64,000 bases of DNA from Phaeosaccion multiseriatum (taxonomy: Eukaryota; Ochrophyta, other classes), in assembly GCA_965112735.1 (NCBI GenBank), contig OZ218956.1:1736001-1800000 (forward strand), in the 5' to 3' direction. The notes beneath the pieces were generated by a model. It saw nothing but the letters and a program-made list of their open reading frames with translations, was not told the DNA's origin and did no database searches. The translations under genes were made by a program, and so were the position numbers. Positions within the stretch are counted from its first letter, which is position 1. The number at the start of each line of letters is the position of its first letter. Below are positions 20,298 to 31,990 of the stretch, piece by piece.

Positions 20298-23117
20298 TGG
20301 ACGACTGAGTGAAGGAGAGTGCGTGCCTACAAACGTGTTTTCATGCTTGCATGCGTGCGTGAGCGAATGTGTGATTGAGTGTGGGAGTGGGTGATTGAGT
20401 GAGTGAGTGAGTGAGTGAGTGAGTGAGTGAGGGAGTGAGGGAGTGAGTGAGTGAGTGAGTGAGTGAGTGAGTGAGTGAGGGAGTGAGTGAGTGAGTGAGT
20501 GAGTGAGGGAGTGAGTGAGTGAGTGAGTGAGTGAGTGAGTGAGTGAGGGAGTGAGTGAGTGAGTGAGTGAGTGAGTGAGTGAGGGAGTGAGTGAGTGAGT
20601 GAGTGAGTGAGTGAGTGAGTGAGTGAGTGAGTGAGGGAGTGAGTGAGTGAGTGCGTGACTGAGTGGCTGAGTGAATGAGTGAGTGAGTTAAGCAAGTGGA
20701 GCACAAGAGGACCCCCAAGAACCGAAGAAGGACGGAGAGCAGCAGCAGCACCCTATGTGTGCACCCCCTCCCCTCACGCCTCATCACCCCACCACCCCAC
20801 AACCCTGTCACCCACCTGGCCAGTACCAAGAAGGGCGGCAACGCTTCCTCGCAGTCCCCGTCCCTCCCTCCCTTACTCACACCACTCCCGCCGAGCCCCC
20901 TCCCCCCGTCCACCCCCGCCAGTGGCACTCTCGGCATGTCAATGGTGCTAATCTCCGCTGAAGAAAGAAGCGTCCCCGGTGGCACAGCGTTGCGAACATC
21001 CATGTCCCCAATAGTCCTACTCGGTAGCAAGTTACCGGCGAACCGTCCGGCCTTGGTTACCTTGCATCCCGCGGCGGTATACCTCGCTACCTCCGCCTTG
21101 TTGCTCTTGTCGTGCGGCTCGGTAATGACTGTGCCGATTACTTGTCTCTTGCTGTTGTTGTGCTGCCCCTGCCCCAGTGGTCCGTGGTACATGGCTTGGC
21201 AATCCCCAATGTTGGCGAGCACGAGGGCTCCTTCGCAGTAGAGACCTGCAATGACACACGTGCCGCTCGTGTCTCCCGTCTTTTGGTACCTTTTCTCCCA
21301 CTCACTGTTGCCCATGCGGAGGGCCAACTCTAGGGCTATCTTGAGCTGCATCTGAATAGTGTGGAGCTGCCCAGGATGGGCGGGGCCGGTACTGAGATGG
21401 TGTCGGTCTCCGTTGAGCACCGAGGTTTGGCGGAGGAAGCGAAGCATGTTGGCCTTGAGGAACTGCGCACATGCTGTGGTAGTGTGTGTGGGTTGGTTAT
21501 TGGGGTGTGTTGTTATTGTTTCGTAAGCACAAGAGAGAGAGAGAGAGAGAGAGAGGGAGATGAAGGGAGAGGAAGGGGGAGAGGAAGGGAGAGAGGGAGC
21601 GAGAGAGAGGGGGAGAGCGAGAGAGAAAGAATGGGTGTTTGTAAGCGTTGTCACGCACACAAGTGACCTGTTGCCTCTCTCCTGCTTCAACTGCCACCAC
21701 TGCTCTTACTACCCCTGGACCGCCACCACTGCTGTCGTACTGGTGTATCACCAGCGCTTACCCAGCTTAGCGTACCCTTACGTACGTACCCCATATTCTT
21801 ACCTGGGCCGCCGTGTCCGTCAAAGACTGCAAATCCGTATACTGACACATCTGGTGCCGCCTTGATCCCGCTCGCTCCCACGGCGTAAGCGGGCACGGCA
21901 AACTTGTCCCACCACATGCGGTCCTCATTCTCATCAGACTTGTCTGGGTCGCCCTTGATGGACGCTCCATTGATGGAGGGCACTCTCGAGCGCTCTGTTT
22001 CGTGCTGCAAGGCGGCTTCTTCTTCCACGATCGCCCCTGGCAGTCCAAACAGGGGCCTTTTCACCACGCCTTCGCTTGGGCTTGCTGCCAGACTTAGGCT
22101 TTCTTCCACGCTGCCGCTGCCGATCTTGCTGCTCTTGTGGTTGCCACCGTCTCCGTGATGGGTCCCTAAACTGCTCCACCTATTCAGCACTCCCCTGCTC
22201 CCGGAGGAAGAGGATTGGGGCTGAGTGGCTGCTGCGAGATCGTCGCCCGTCACGGTTACTACCGGAGACGAGCGTCGTCGCACCACATTCATGAGTGAGC
22301 CAATGAGGGATGGCCGTGCTGGGTTCCTGTTTCCTTCTCCCCTCTGTTGCTCCTTTCCCGTGCCTCCCTCGCCCCCCCTTCCCCCTCCTCCTGCTCCTCC
22401 TCCTTCTCCTGCTCCTCCTCCTCCTCCTTTTGCCCCCCCTCCTTCTCCTCCTCCTCCTCCTCCTCCTCCTCCTCCTCCTCCAGCCTTTCCCCCCTCCTTG
22501 TCTTCTTTTCTCGAAACTCTGACGGGGATTGCGGGCAGATGTTCCTCTCTTACGCTAACAGCTGGACTCAGGCCCCTGCTGCCGCCTCTGGTCCCAATTC
22601 CTCCGCTCCCTCCGTACGGCAGCCCACCAGATGTCACAGGTCTGCTTCCACCACTCCTGCTGACGCCTCTGGTGCCGATTCCACCGCTCCCATCGTACCC
22701 AACCCCACTGGACACGGGCCTCCCACTACCCACCGCGGTGTGCGAGGCTCTTGGAAGCTCCTCCCCTGCGCCAGCAGCAGGAGTCCTGCTGCCGCCTCTA
22801 CTCCCGATTCCTCCGCGCGCATCGTTCGCTAGCCCACCAGACGTCACAGGCCTGCTTCCGCCACCCACCGTGGCGTACGAGGCTCTTGAAGAAGGCCGCT
22901 TCCTGCGTTTATGGCTACTACAACTACTGCTAGTGCGACCTCTCAGCTGCGCCAAATGGTCTTCCCCCTGCCTCTGCTCCTGCCCTTGGAGTCCGGGCGG
23001 GGCCGAGAGAGGAATGGGGGCCATGAGAGCCATCGAGAGGACGGAGCAAAGCCTCGTCTCACTCAAGGGTTCATAAGTGAGAAGAGGAGGGAAGGAGCTC
23101 AGGAGGTCGTTGAGCAA
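19904..23117 (-). CDS. PP2C-family (PPM) Ser/Thr protein phosphatase
   Basis: Three exons, 23117-21803, 21473-20816 and 20159-19904, join in phase to about 742 residues. The catalytic half has the PP2C motifs in order: GFAVFDGHGGP (about 428-438) with metal-binding Asp; SGTCVIAGLYCEGALVLANIGD; the long SRTIGDMDVR loop; FLVLASDGLW (about 653-662); and DDCTTVVIVFE at the C-terminus. PP2C enzymes are Mn/Mg-dependent monomeric phosphatases. The N-terminal 300 residues are low complexity with three copies of a Gly/Ser/Arg unit (SRPVTSGGL...GGIGTRGGSR), plus poly-Gly, and give no targeting clue. The C-terminus has a poly-Gly and His-rich insert between GLWGVLKFSLV and the last strand. The start at 23117 is the first in-frame ATG and is uncertain; a further 5' exon is possible. 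Confidence 0.85.
20395..20690. repeat. (GAGT)n microsatellite in the last PP2C intron
   Basis: About 295 bp of GTGA/GAGT tetranucleotide with scattered GGGA units. On the coding (minus) strand it reads (CTCA)n, that is, pyrimidine-rich toward the acceptor at 20160. Read-through gives an artificial Ser-Leu-Thr-His repeat. Confidence 0.93.
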
Positions 23118-24451
23118 GGAAACTCAAGCCTTGCTCCTGCTCGCCACCACAGCATGGGCACTGCACAAATTGAGAGAGATACAAAGTAGGTAGGTGTTGC
23201 TCTTCGTCATTTTTTCTGAATTTGGAGCGAAACTGTCATTTGTTTTCCCGGCTACCTGATTTCCTACCTACAAGGCCATCTGGCATGGCAGCTCCAGCTC
23301 AGGTAAAGCCTCGGCTCTTGCGACGATCTGTCGTCCTCCAGCAATAGCAGCGGTTGCTTAGAGAGGCATACCTTGAACCCCAAGGTCACAGTGTGCTAAT
23401 CAGGCCGGCTGGCGCCATGTAATCAGTAATCAGGCCGGCTGGCGCCGGTCATAATCAGTAATCAAGCCGGCTGCGCCGGCAGTAATCAGTAACCAGATAA
23501 ACCTTGTCCATCCAGCCCCGACCATGGGTGATCACCCGCACTGGCCGTGCAAAAGCCCTCTGCTGCAGAAGGAGGCGCAGGTCACCCACCCACATGCCGG
23601 AGCGGCCTGCCTCCCCAAAGCTTCTGCCTGAGGATGCATTATTCAGCACTGACAAACAGGAGCGTGGAGTGGCAGAGGAAGGAGCTGCTGATCACCCTTA
23701 AGCCCTCCGCCGTACACCGACGCCACAGCCTGACCGCTGTCCCTCGGCGCTCATCCGCCGCTCCTGCCTTGTGGCGGGTGGTGAAGGAGGTGAGGACCGC
23801 TGCTGCCCGACCTCCCTCTATCCACCTCTGCAATACGGTCTGTCTGTCTCTCCCTCGGTCTGTCTGTATGTCAGACTCTGCGGCCATTGCCTTCCTCCAT
23901 GGCTTCGCATCTCAAACGAGCGGACGTCGACCTGCCCGGAGCTGAGCAGACCAACCACGGCCAAGCCAACCCCCCTTCTCTCCTCTCCTCTCGTCTCCCT
24001 CCTCGCCTCGCCTTGCTCTCTCTCTCTCTCTCTCTGTCTCTCTCAGCACCACGGGCGCATATGATGGTGTTGGCAAGCCAGGGCTGCAGGAGAGGAGCTC
24101 TCACCCCTCCTCATCCCTCGCAGCCGTCCCTCCCGACCAAGGGCTTCGTCCGAGTCCGACGCATCTCTCGTAGAGTAGCAAGTAGACCCACTCCTCTTCG
24201 CCGGCCCTATCACACCACTCGGAAGGGGAGGAGATCCCCCTTCCTCCTCTTCTCCACGTACCAGCGGTTCGATACTGAGTTTAGCTGTGGGGGGACGAGG
24301 GACGACAGGGTAAGCGGTGGGGGCGAAGCGTTTGCAATAGACACAGAAAGGGGGGGGGAGGGGGCCAAGAGGGTAAGATGTGGGGCCCGAGAGAAGGCGA
24401 GCGAGACGAGTAGAGGGACGGGGTGAGCAGAGCAAGACTGTGGCGAAGGGC
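23118..24451. other. Gap between PP2C and the next gene; possible unassigned exons
   Basis: No complete gene could be built. On minus, 23660-23510 reads ASSGRSFGEAGRSGMWVGDL, then QRAFARPVRVITHGRGWMDK before a GTTTAT donor-like site. About 24290-24060 reads an open Ser-rich segment after a CCCCACAG acceptor-like site. Either could be coding, perhaps 5' exons of PP2C or 3' parts of the upstream gene, but the phases could not be closed. Confidence 0.3.
23396..23485. repeat. Three direct copies of a TAATCAGGCCGGCTGGCGCC-like unit
   Basis: Units start near 23396, 23428 and 23457, spaced 29-32 bp, and share GTAATCAG/TAATCAGGCCGGCTGGCGCC. The third has lost a few bases. The core GGCCGGCTGGCGCC is nearly self-complementary. 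Confidence 0.7.
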
Positions 24452-25458
24452 CTATCCCAGGGCAGAGAGGCCTCGGTATTTGAGCATGGAGCCAACGCTC
24501 GTCTGAAACAAAACTGAGCTGGAGTGCTCCTGCTGGTGCTGGTTGCTCACCTCTAGCAGGAAGCGTTCCGGGAAGGTTCTGATGAAGCGCTTGAGGGTCA
24601 TGTTGGCAAGGGGCGGGGGGAGCTTGATTCTGTCCTCCAGTGAGATCAGGGAGGCTCGGCCCATGTGCTGCTGAAGCTGCTGCTGTCCCTTGTCCAACCC
24701 TCCCTCCCCAGCAGACAGCTCAGTCTGCGAGATAATAAACGAGAGTGGAACGGGCTTTGATGAGCAGCAGAAGCGGAAGCAGAACGAACGAATAGGAGGA
24801 AGCGTTCACGCCAACGTAGTGACAAGGGGGATGAAATGAGTCTTTCTTCACCCATCCACCCACCTCGATTTGCTCCAAAATCTTGTTCTCGTAGAATTCC
24901 ATTGGGTGCCACTTCCAAGACTGCTCCACCAAGGAAAGGGCGCGGGGGGGCGGGGGGCGTGTCAAACAGGAGGGGGGAGGAACAGTCCCCCAAGCAAGCA
25001 AAGGGGCCTTGGTCTTGCGGAAGACCCCCCTCCTCAACTCAGCTCACTCACCCCAGCCGGCACCGGCCTGACCTCACACACGGTGTTGTGATAGAATCCC
25101 ACCCTGTTAAGGTCCCAGTTCATGCGACTCGAGTCGAGGGCCTTGGGGGCGCCCTCCATCCGAATCTCTTGCCTGAGGGAGGGAGGGAGAGAGTGAGCGC
25201 ACAAGCATTAATGGCGAGCCTTGCTGCTCTTCAACAAGCCACAGAGATACGGAGAACATCGTCACACGCATCGGCTCGTCCCGCTTCACACACACACACG
25301 CACCGCACGAGCGCAATGCCTTTAATCTGCTTGATCATGTCTTGGATGTCAAACACCGTCTCGGTGCCCTGCACGCTCAGTACGAGGTCGTCACCCATGA
25401 CCCAGTCTCCCTCGACGGCACGCACAATCAGCTTGCGCGTCTCCGCAGCGGCCGCCAT
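24452..25458 (-). CDS. Conserved-looking protein of unknown function, ubiquitin-like N-terminus
   Basis: Four exons, 25458-25304, 25172-25052, 24920-24864 and 24724-24452, close in phase to about 201 residues. Residues about 6-80 (KLIVRAVEGDWVMGDDLVLS, VFDIQDMIKQIKGI, QEIRMEGAPKAL) have the strand-strand-helix-strand spacing and DIKxxI..xxGI pattern of a ubiquitin-like fold, ending in GFYHNTVCEVRPVP. Then come a Trp-rich linker (SWKWHPMEFYENKILEQIE), an amphipathic Gln-rich segment, and a compact C-terminal module (NMTLKRFIRTFPERFLLEV) followed by a tail. The C-terminal module recalls small winged-helix or LOTUS-type domains, but this is weak. The coordinated phases and non-repetitive composition argue for a real gene. 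Function is not known. Confidence 0.55.
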
Positions 25459-27899
25459 AGGGCGACCTCAGAGCAAGCGGTGTTGGGGAGGACAGGGAAT
25501 TGAAATGAGAAATGGAAAGGAGGAGCAGTTGATTGATTTCAGTTTCCGTTTCAGTTTCTTGGCCCTCCGCTACAACCTACGCACAACTACTCCACTTTAC
25601 ACACACAGCGTGGTGAAGAGGGGGTGCCGCAGCAGGAGCGGCAGGAGCGATGCAGTCGATAGTGTAGAGCCTCCTTCGCAGCAGGGAGACTTGCTGAGGA
25701 GGGGGCGGAGCTTGGAAGGGTATGAAACGCATCTTCAACGAGCGGGGCCGAGAGGTGAGAATAGAATGTGATGGGAAAAGGGGAGAGGGGGGGGAAGGGG
25801 AGAAGAGACTGCGACGGGAAGGGGAGAGGTTGGGGCTTCCTCCGCTTGTGTGCCCTCGCTCTCTATATCTGCTGCTGCTGCGTTCTCGGCGGAAATGCTT
25901 GCTTGCCCTTTCTCCGCTGACGTGCTGATGTCCGTCTCATCTCCGCTCTCTTTCTCCGCCCCCCAGGCCGTGTCCGCTTCACATGTTCATAAAAAGGCGA
26001 ATAGAGAAATCGGTAATGTACCAGGAGACGATGTCTGCGTAGGGAAGGAGGGGCGGACGGATGAAGGGGCCTTTCTGGGCTTGATCGACTTCCACGGGCA
26101 GGGGCGAGAGAGGAAGCAGCAGCGGAAGGAGCTAACGCGTGTGGGCCTGGGGAGCGGGAGTGTTTTGTTGGGTGGGCGTCCCTTCTCACGAGCGTCGTCA
26201 CCACATCGCCTACACACAGCCACTACCCTCCGCCGCCAACACTCGCCTTCACACTACTGCCCACGTATAAGCAATCCGAGATGACTCTGTATATACACCA
26301 CAACCACACCACCCGCTAGTCGAGAGTGCTCTTCCGCCGCAGCGAGCCCTTAGTAAGTAAGGTGGGAGCATGTTTGGGCGTCCTTTGGGTTGTCTTTTGC
26401 CCGTCGTCTTTCTGCCTTGGTGTTTGCCCCGCCCGCCCCGTGTTCTGTTCCGCTCAGTCCGAACGAGCCGCCCGAGAGAGGAGCCCGTCACATACAGCCA
26501 GCCACCCCAGCCTACAAGAGGCGGGAGTCCTGCATCCCCGGCCGCCTCTCCTGCCGTTTCGCCTTTTCGCAACGTGTTCCCTCTCTCCCTTCTCCACGAC
26601 CACATCAGCAGCACGCGCCGCCGTCAGCCTCGCCTTCCCTTCTATCTTGCTGCTAGTTTCGTCTTCCTTCTTCTTCGCATGGACAGGGGAGAGGTTTGGT
26701 TTTGTCTTTCGCCCGGTCCCTTTCCCTGCCGTCTTGTTTGTGCGTTGTGCCACCCCCCCCCCCTCCTCCTCTTCTGGTCTCCCCGTCCTCCTCCAGTTGC
26801 CGCCTGCTTCGCTTCCGCCCGACTTGTCCACGGCACTGCGAACAACACCGCACCGCACCTCACCGCACCTTGGGGCTTCCCCAAGCATCACTCGGCACTT
26901 TGGATACCTGGCTCCTCTGCACTTTGTCCGCTCGCCCGCCCGCACGCACGCACGCACGACGCCCCCCCTCGCTTGGTCTCTTTGTTCCTGTCTGCCCAGC
27001 ACGCCTGTCCATCTGTGTCGATCCATCCGTGTCGCAGTTCAGTTGCCCACCACCACGACCAATCAGCCAGTCAACGCATCACGGCACTTGTTGCATCTGC
27101 GAAGGACTTACCATGCTCCGGAGCAAAGGCAAGAAACTTGTTACCTGTTGTCGTACATTCTTCGGTTTTTTTGGGGGCTTTCGGGAGGAGCAGGCGCCTT
27201 GTTTGTGTGTCTGTTGTGGTGTTGCTTGTTTTTGTTTGGTCTCCCCATCAGCGAGCACAGTGTCCATTCGGAAGAGAAGAGAAGCAAATCAATCGAACGA
27301 AGCAGCGCGGAGCGTAAGTGCGCGTGGGGTACGTAGGTGTCTTTTTTCATTCAAACCTGTTGCGGTTGCGGCGAGGTTAGATTAGAATTCATCGAGGGTA
27401 TTCGTTCTGACGTGAGGGAGGAAGGGAGGAAGGGAGGCATTTCAGCGGATCATCTGCGGGGGCCGACGCAAGGTCTGGCATTTTTCTTCTTCTGTTGGAC
27501 GTCTGTTTTGACTCGTATTTTCAGTAGGTACAAGGTATTTCAGCGGCGGACAGGGTCCTTCTGCGGGACGAAGTGCAGCAGCAACAGAGTAAGTCAGAGA
27601 GAGGAGGGGAAGGAAGTGAAGCGGCAACAGTGGGGGTCAGAGGAGGGGCTGTCGTCGTCGACCGTGAGCGTGGGATATCTGTGTTTTGGGTGGGGTCCAC
27701 TTCGAGTCTTTGGTAAAAGCTATGTTTGCAGCTGGAGTGGGCTTGGAGGCATGAGGTCATTCGTCGGAGTGGAGTCGAGTGGAGTGGAATGGAGTCTTCC
27801 GGAGGTGCAGGTCGGGTGGATTGGATTTGTGCTTCTCTGCCAAAGGGGTGCTCCAAAGTTTAAGTGCATGTTTTTGGTGGGGGGTTGGCCCGAAGGAGA

Positions 27900-28159
27900 G
27901 GGCGGTGTTGCTTGCTTCTCGCTTGCTCGTTCCTTGCTTGGATGCCGCATGCGTGAACGACTTTCTCAGAACAATGCATCATATCAAGTCTTTTGATCCA
28001 AGAGCGGAGCTGAAGGGAGTGCGGTACCAAGAGGCAAGGTCAAGGGTTGAAATGAGGAGGAGGAGGAGGCTGGGAGGCGATAGGGGGCTGGGCTGGGGTA
28101 GGGCACCGACGGGGTGGGAGAGGACAAGGGCATTCCGTTGCTTGCTTGCTTGCTTGCTC

Positions 28160-28190
<31 letters not shown>

Positions 28191-28760
28191 CGCTCGCGTA
28201 GTTCTCTCAGAGCGAATGACCTTCTCAAGTTAACATCAAGGGCACACGCCAGCGATGGGGGATGGAGAAGTGCGGTACGAGGAAGCAAGGTCAGGGAGGA
28301 GGCTGGGGGGTAGAGGAGGGGTGGGAGGAGAGAAGGCCACTGGCTTTGCTCGCTTGCTTGCTTGCATGCTCGCGTATTCTCTCAGAGCGAAATGATCATC
28401 TCAAGTGACATCAAGGGCACACGCCAGCGATGGGGGATGGAGAAGTGCGGTACGAGGAAGCAAGGTCAAGGAGGAGGCTGGGGGGTAGAGGAGGGGTATG
28501 ACCAAGGTCGGGATGGGAGGAGAGAAGCGCAGTCGCTTTGCTTGCTTGCTTGCTTGCTTGCTTGCTGGCTCGTTTGCTCGCGTATTCGCTCAGAGCAAAC
28601 CATCTCAAGTTTCAAGGGTATGCAGCAGCGATGGAGGGCTGGAAGTGCGGTACGAAGAGTCAACTGGGGTGGGGGGCAGGGTCGGGCTGGGAGCAAGGCC
28701 GGTGTGGGAAAGGAGAAGGGCAGTCTGTGCCTAGTGCTTGCTTGCTTGCTTGCTTCCTGC
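27900..28760 (+). repeat. Minisatellite with roughly 160-200 bp unit, about four copies
   Basis: Each unit has a (CTTG)n block, then CGCGTATTCTCTCAGAGCGA, CATCTCAAGT, AAGGGCACACGCCAGCGATG, GATGGAGAAGTGCGGTACGA and a GGAGGCTGGGG purine block. Copies lie near 27.90-28.13, 28.14-28.35, 28.36-28.55 and 28.56-28.76 kb. The two central copies are nearly identical; the outer ones have diverged. Confidence 0.8.
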
Positions 28761-28790
28761 AATGGATCTTCGCGTTGTTTTCTGCAGAGC

Positions 28791-29070
28791 GACACCCGAA
28801 GAGGCACAGCCCAGCCACGACAGAGGCAGCCCAGCCACGACAGAGGCAGCCCAGCCACGACAGCAGCCGCGACAGCATCAACTTATTTCCAGGACGGACC
28901 GACACCCGAAGAGGCAGCCCAGCCACGACAGCAGCCGCGACAGCATCAACTTATTTCCAGGACGGACCGACACCCGAAGAGGCACAGCCCAGCCACGACA
29001 GCAGCCGCGACAGCATCAACTTATTTCCAGGACGGACCACGGAGCTTTATTTCCAGGACGGACCACGGAG
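28791..29070 (+). repeat. Nested tandem repeats with GACACCCGAAGAGGCA and GCCCAGCCACGACAG
   Basis: Three 18-bp copies of GCCCAGCCACGACAGAGGCA-like units (28807-28865) are followed by about three copies of a 66-70 bp unit: GACGGACCGACACCCGAAGA, GGCAGCCCAGCCACGACAGC, AGCCGCGACAGCATCAACTT and ATTTCCAG. Two shortened copies (TTATTTCCAGGACGGACCAC) end it near 29070. The array is free of stops in more than one frame, which explains the open frames here. Confidence 0.85.
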
Positions 29071-29879
29071 CTTATGGAAGAGACCAAAAAAGACCAGGTG
29101 CAAGGCTTTTCTTCTGTTTTTGGGGCGGTTTGTTTTTACAGCTGTAGCAATTGGTGATACAACAGCAGCAGCGGTAGCCGCAGCAGCATTTGCGTTATCG
29201 TAAGAGAGGATTTTGGTCGGAGTCGGAGTCTGAATCTTTCTTGCCTGAGGCGGTTGGGGATTGTTTGCGCAGCGAGGAGGGGAGCAACGTGGACTGTGCG
29301 GGGCGAGGAGAGGGGCGGCTATGTTTGGGGGGCGAGGACGGGGGGGCAGCGGTGGAGCTACTCAAGTACGCGGCGTCAGTAGTAGCGTCTTCCATTGGCT
29401 TGTTGCTTTTGCTTGCTCGCTCTTTGCTTGCTTGCTTGCTTGCTTGCTTTCCGTGTGCGTGCCGTTGCATTGTGTACACGGGCAGAGTAAAGCATCAAGA
29501 CGCAGTGGACACCTGTGGACGTCGATCCAAGGACCTTCGAACTATTATTCAAGGAGCTAGGAACTGGTGTTTTTCAACACCACCCATAAGAAAGAGATTT
29601 GCAAATCCAAGTACTCTCTTCAAAAAGAGATCAAGTCAGTCAGTTAGTGAGTCAGTTCAGTCGATTAAGTCAGTTCGTCCGTCCGTCAGTCCCGCGTGGG
29701 TCCAAGGCGCTGAATGGCCACTTCGCTCTTCTCAAGGCCCATGGGGTAATTGGCGTTGTTCAAGCCAAGCACCTGATGGAAGGATGGAAGGATGGAAGCA
29801 CATGGGATGGATGGATTGGGCGGTCGTGCAACAGCAACAGTAATTCGTTTCCATTAAAGTTCGCCCAGGCAGGTAGACC

Positions 29880-30120
29880 CCCTTGCCCTGACCCTGATCC
29901 ATCCCTGACCCTGATCTCAACCCTACGCCCCCTGAGACTCTGGGCCTGGGCACTGACCCTGATCCTACAACCGTGACCATCACTATGACCCTGACCCTAT
30001 AACCGTGACCATCACTATGACCCTGACCCTATAACCGTGACCATCACATCTCATGACCCTGACCCTGAAGTGAAACTCGCACTGAGACCTGAGGCCTGAG
30101 CCTGACCCTGACCCTGAGAC
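29880..30120. repeat. Degenerate CCCTGA (TCAGGG) array with 33-bp higher-order unit
   Basis: Repeated CCTGACCCTGAT-type hexamers include about three copies of ACCCTATAACCGTGACCATC plus ACTATGACCCTG (about 29950-30050). On minus it reads (AGGGTC)n. It lies just 3' of the last confident exon of the LRR gene. Confidence 0.75.
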
Positions 30121-30130
30121 ACGCACTGAC

Positions 30131-30792
30131 CTTTGGGCCATGCACAAAGACTCTTTCAAAGGCTTGCCGGGTAAAGCCTCGCCGCACCGGACAGCCGTAA
30201 GACCTCTCTCCGTCCTGGGAGGAATGGCAGGGGATGGCAGTGGATGGCAGGGGATGGCGGCGGATGACAGGCACAAAGGTCCCGGGGGGGGGGGGGGGTG
30301 AGGGGTGGGGTGCGGTAGGGTGGAGATCAAAAGCGTTACGTCCTTCCTCCCCCCACCCCCACACACACCCTACGATCTGACTGATATGTGTCTCCCCCTT
30401 TCCCTTCTCTCTGCCCCCTCTCCCAGTCCGCCCCTCCCCCCCACCCGACCCCCCTCCTACCCACCCACCCTACCCGCCCGCCCACTTCACCCCTCCACAC
30501 CCACCCACCTACTACCCCATCCATCCATCCACCCACCAGCGCACCCACCCCTCCCCACCCACCCTCCCGTACCACCACCCCCTCCCTCGACCGTTACCAT
30601 GGCGAAGAAGTCCACAAGCTTGTGCAGCTTCCCGAGGCTGAGCGGCATAGGGCCCTGCAGAAAGCAGCCTTCCAGCACGAGGCCACAGAGGGAGGAGAGG
30701 TCGCCCAACTCGGGAGGGATGGTGCCGTGGAAATCATTGTAGCCCAGATTCAGCACATGCAGCTGAGACAGCTTGCCCAGGCTTGGGGGCAG

Positions 30793-30888
<96 letters not shown>

Positions 30889-31938
30889 GTGTGTGTGTGT
30901 GTGTGATAGGGGGGGGGGAAGAGAGAGGGAGGGAGAAAGGGAGGGAAGGGAGAGGGGGCGGGGGTGGGGGGGGGAGGAAGAGAGGGGGAGGAAGAGAGGG
31001 AGAGGGAGAGAGACATAGTTTAAGCACAAAAGACGTGGCAACAGATCCCGTCACCACAGAGACACAGAGCCAACACCACCTCCCTCGCTCCCCTCCCCTC
31101 CCTCCCTCCGTCCACCCCTCTCTCCCTCCCTCCCTTCATCCTTCCCTACTTTCCTCCCTCCGTCCCTCTCTCCTTCCCTCCCCCCTCCCTCTCTCTCCCT
31201 CCCCCCCCACCCCTCCCTCTCTCTCTCCCTCCCCCCCACCCCTCCCTCTCCCTCTCCCTCCCTCCCTCCCTCCCTCCCTCCCTCCACCCCTCTCTCCCTC
31301 CCTCCCTTCGTCCTTCCCTACTTTCCTCCCTCCGTCCCTCTCTCCTTCCCTCCCCCCTCCCTCTCTCTCTCCCTCCCCCCCACCCCTCCCTCCCTCTCCC
31401 TCTCCCTCCCTCCCTCCCTCCCTCCCTCCCTCCCTCCCTCCCTCCCCCCTCTCCTACCTTGCCGCTCATGCAGTTGTGGTGAGCCTGCAACACCTCCAGA
31501 CACTTGGCCTGGCCAATGTCCTCGGGTAGCGGCCCGGAGAGCCCATTGTGATTCACTCGAAAGCAACGCAGCGCCTTACAGCCAGCGACCCAAGGGGGGA
31601 ATGGCCCGGACAAGCGATTCTCAGAGAGATCGAAGATGCGAAGGGCCGTAAGGCGACAGAAGAAGTAGGGGATCTCACCCTCCAAGTTGTTGCCCCGTAG
31701 CCCCAACTCACGCAGGTTGGTCAAGTTCCCGAGGTCTCTTGGAACGGAGCCTGTGTGGGTTGTGGTTGTGGTTCGTGATTGGACTCGGACAGCCGGATGG
31801 ATTGTAGGCATTGCTTTGATTGTGATGTGATGATGGCAGTACACGGCCACGCTCTGGGAGGGAAGATCACAATCTAATTGCGCCCTCCCCCCCCCCTCTT
31901 CTCCTCTCTCAATTCCCCCCATCTCCATCTCTCTCGGC

Positions 31939-31990
<52 letters not shown>

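Larger units (their letters stand above)
25459..29730. other. Long gene-poor region with pyrimidine-rich and minisatellite DNA
   Basis: Several open frames of 200-340 codons cross 26.3-28.2 kb on both strands, but overlapping frames are open at the same place, composition follows the local CT bias, and there are no splice-supported family domains. 25.5-26.3 kb is ordinary unique sequence; 26.3-27.3 kb is C/T-rich on plus; 27.9-29.1 kb is minisatellite. I see no gene I can support here. Confidence 0.5.

Noticed and set aside
20341-21690. 449-codon frame with a long Ser-Leu-Thr-His repeat
   Set aside because: It is the PP2C exon read through its donor into the (GAGT)n intron. The true exon ends at 20816 and splices to 20159, restoring SDGLW.
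25850-26284. Plus-strand segment GAFLGLIDFHGQG that recalls the PP2C motif FDGHGG
   Set aside because: The rest of the frame has no other PP2C motif, the Asp/Gly spacing is wrong, and the opposite frame is equally open.
26326-27336. Two overlapping plus-strand frames of 315-336 codons and a 219-codon frame after them
   Set aside because: Several frames are open at once over C/T-rich DNA, with no splice support, no domain and composition that follows the base bias.
29732-29983. Final exon of the LRR gene (GVYLPGRTLMETNYC...)
   Set aside because: The phase fits, but the acceptor lies in the CCCTGA array and the residues look unlike a domain, so it was left out of the gene span.
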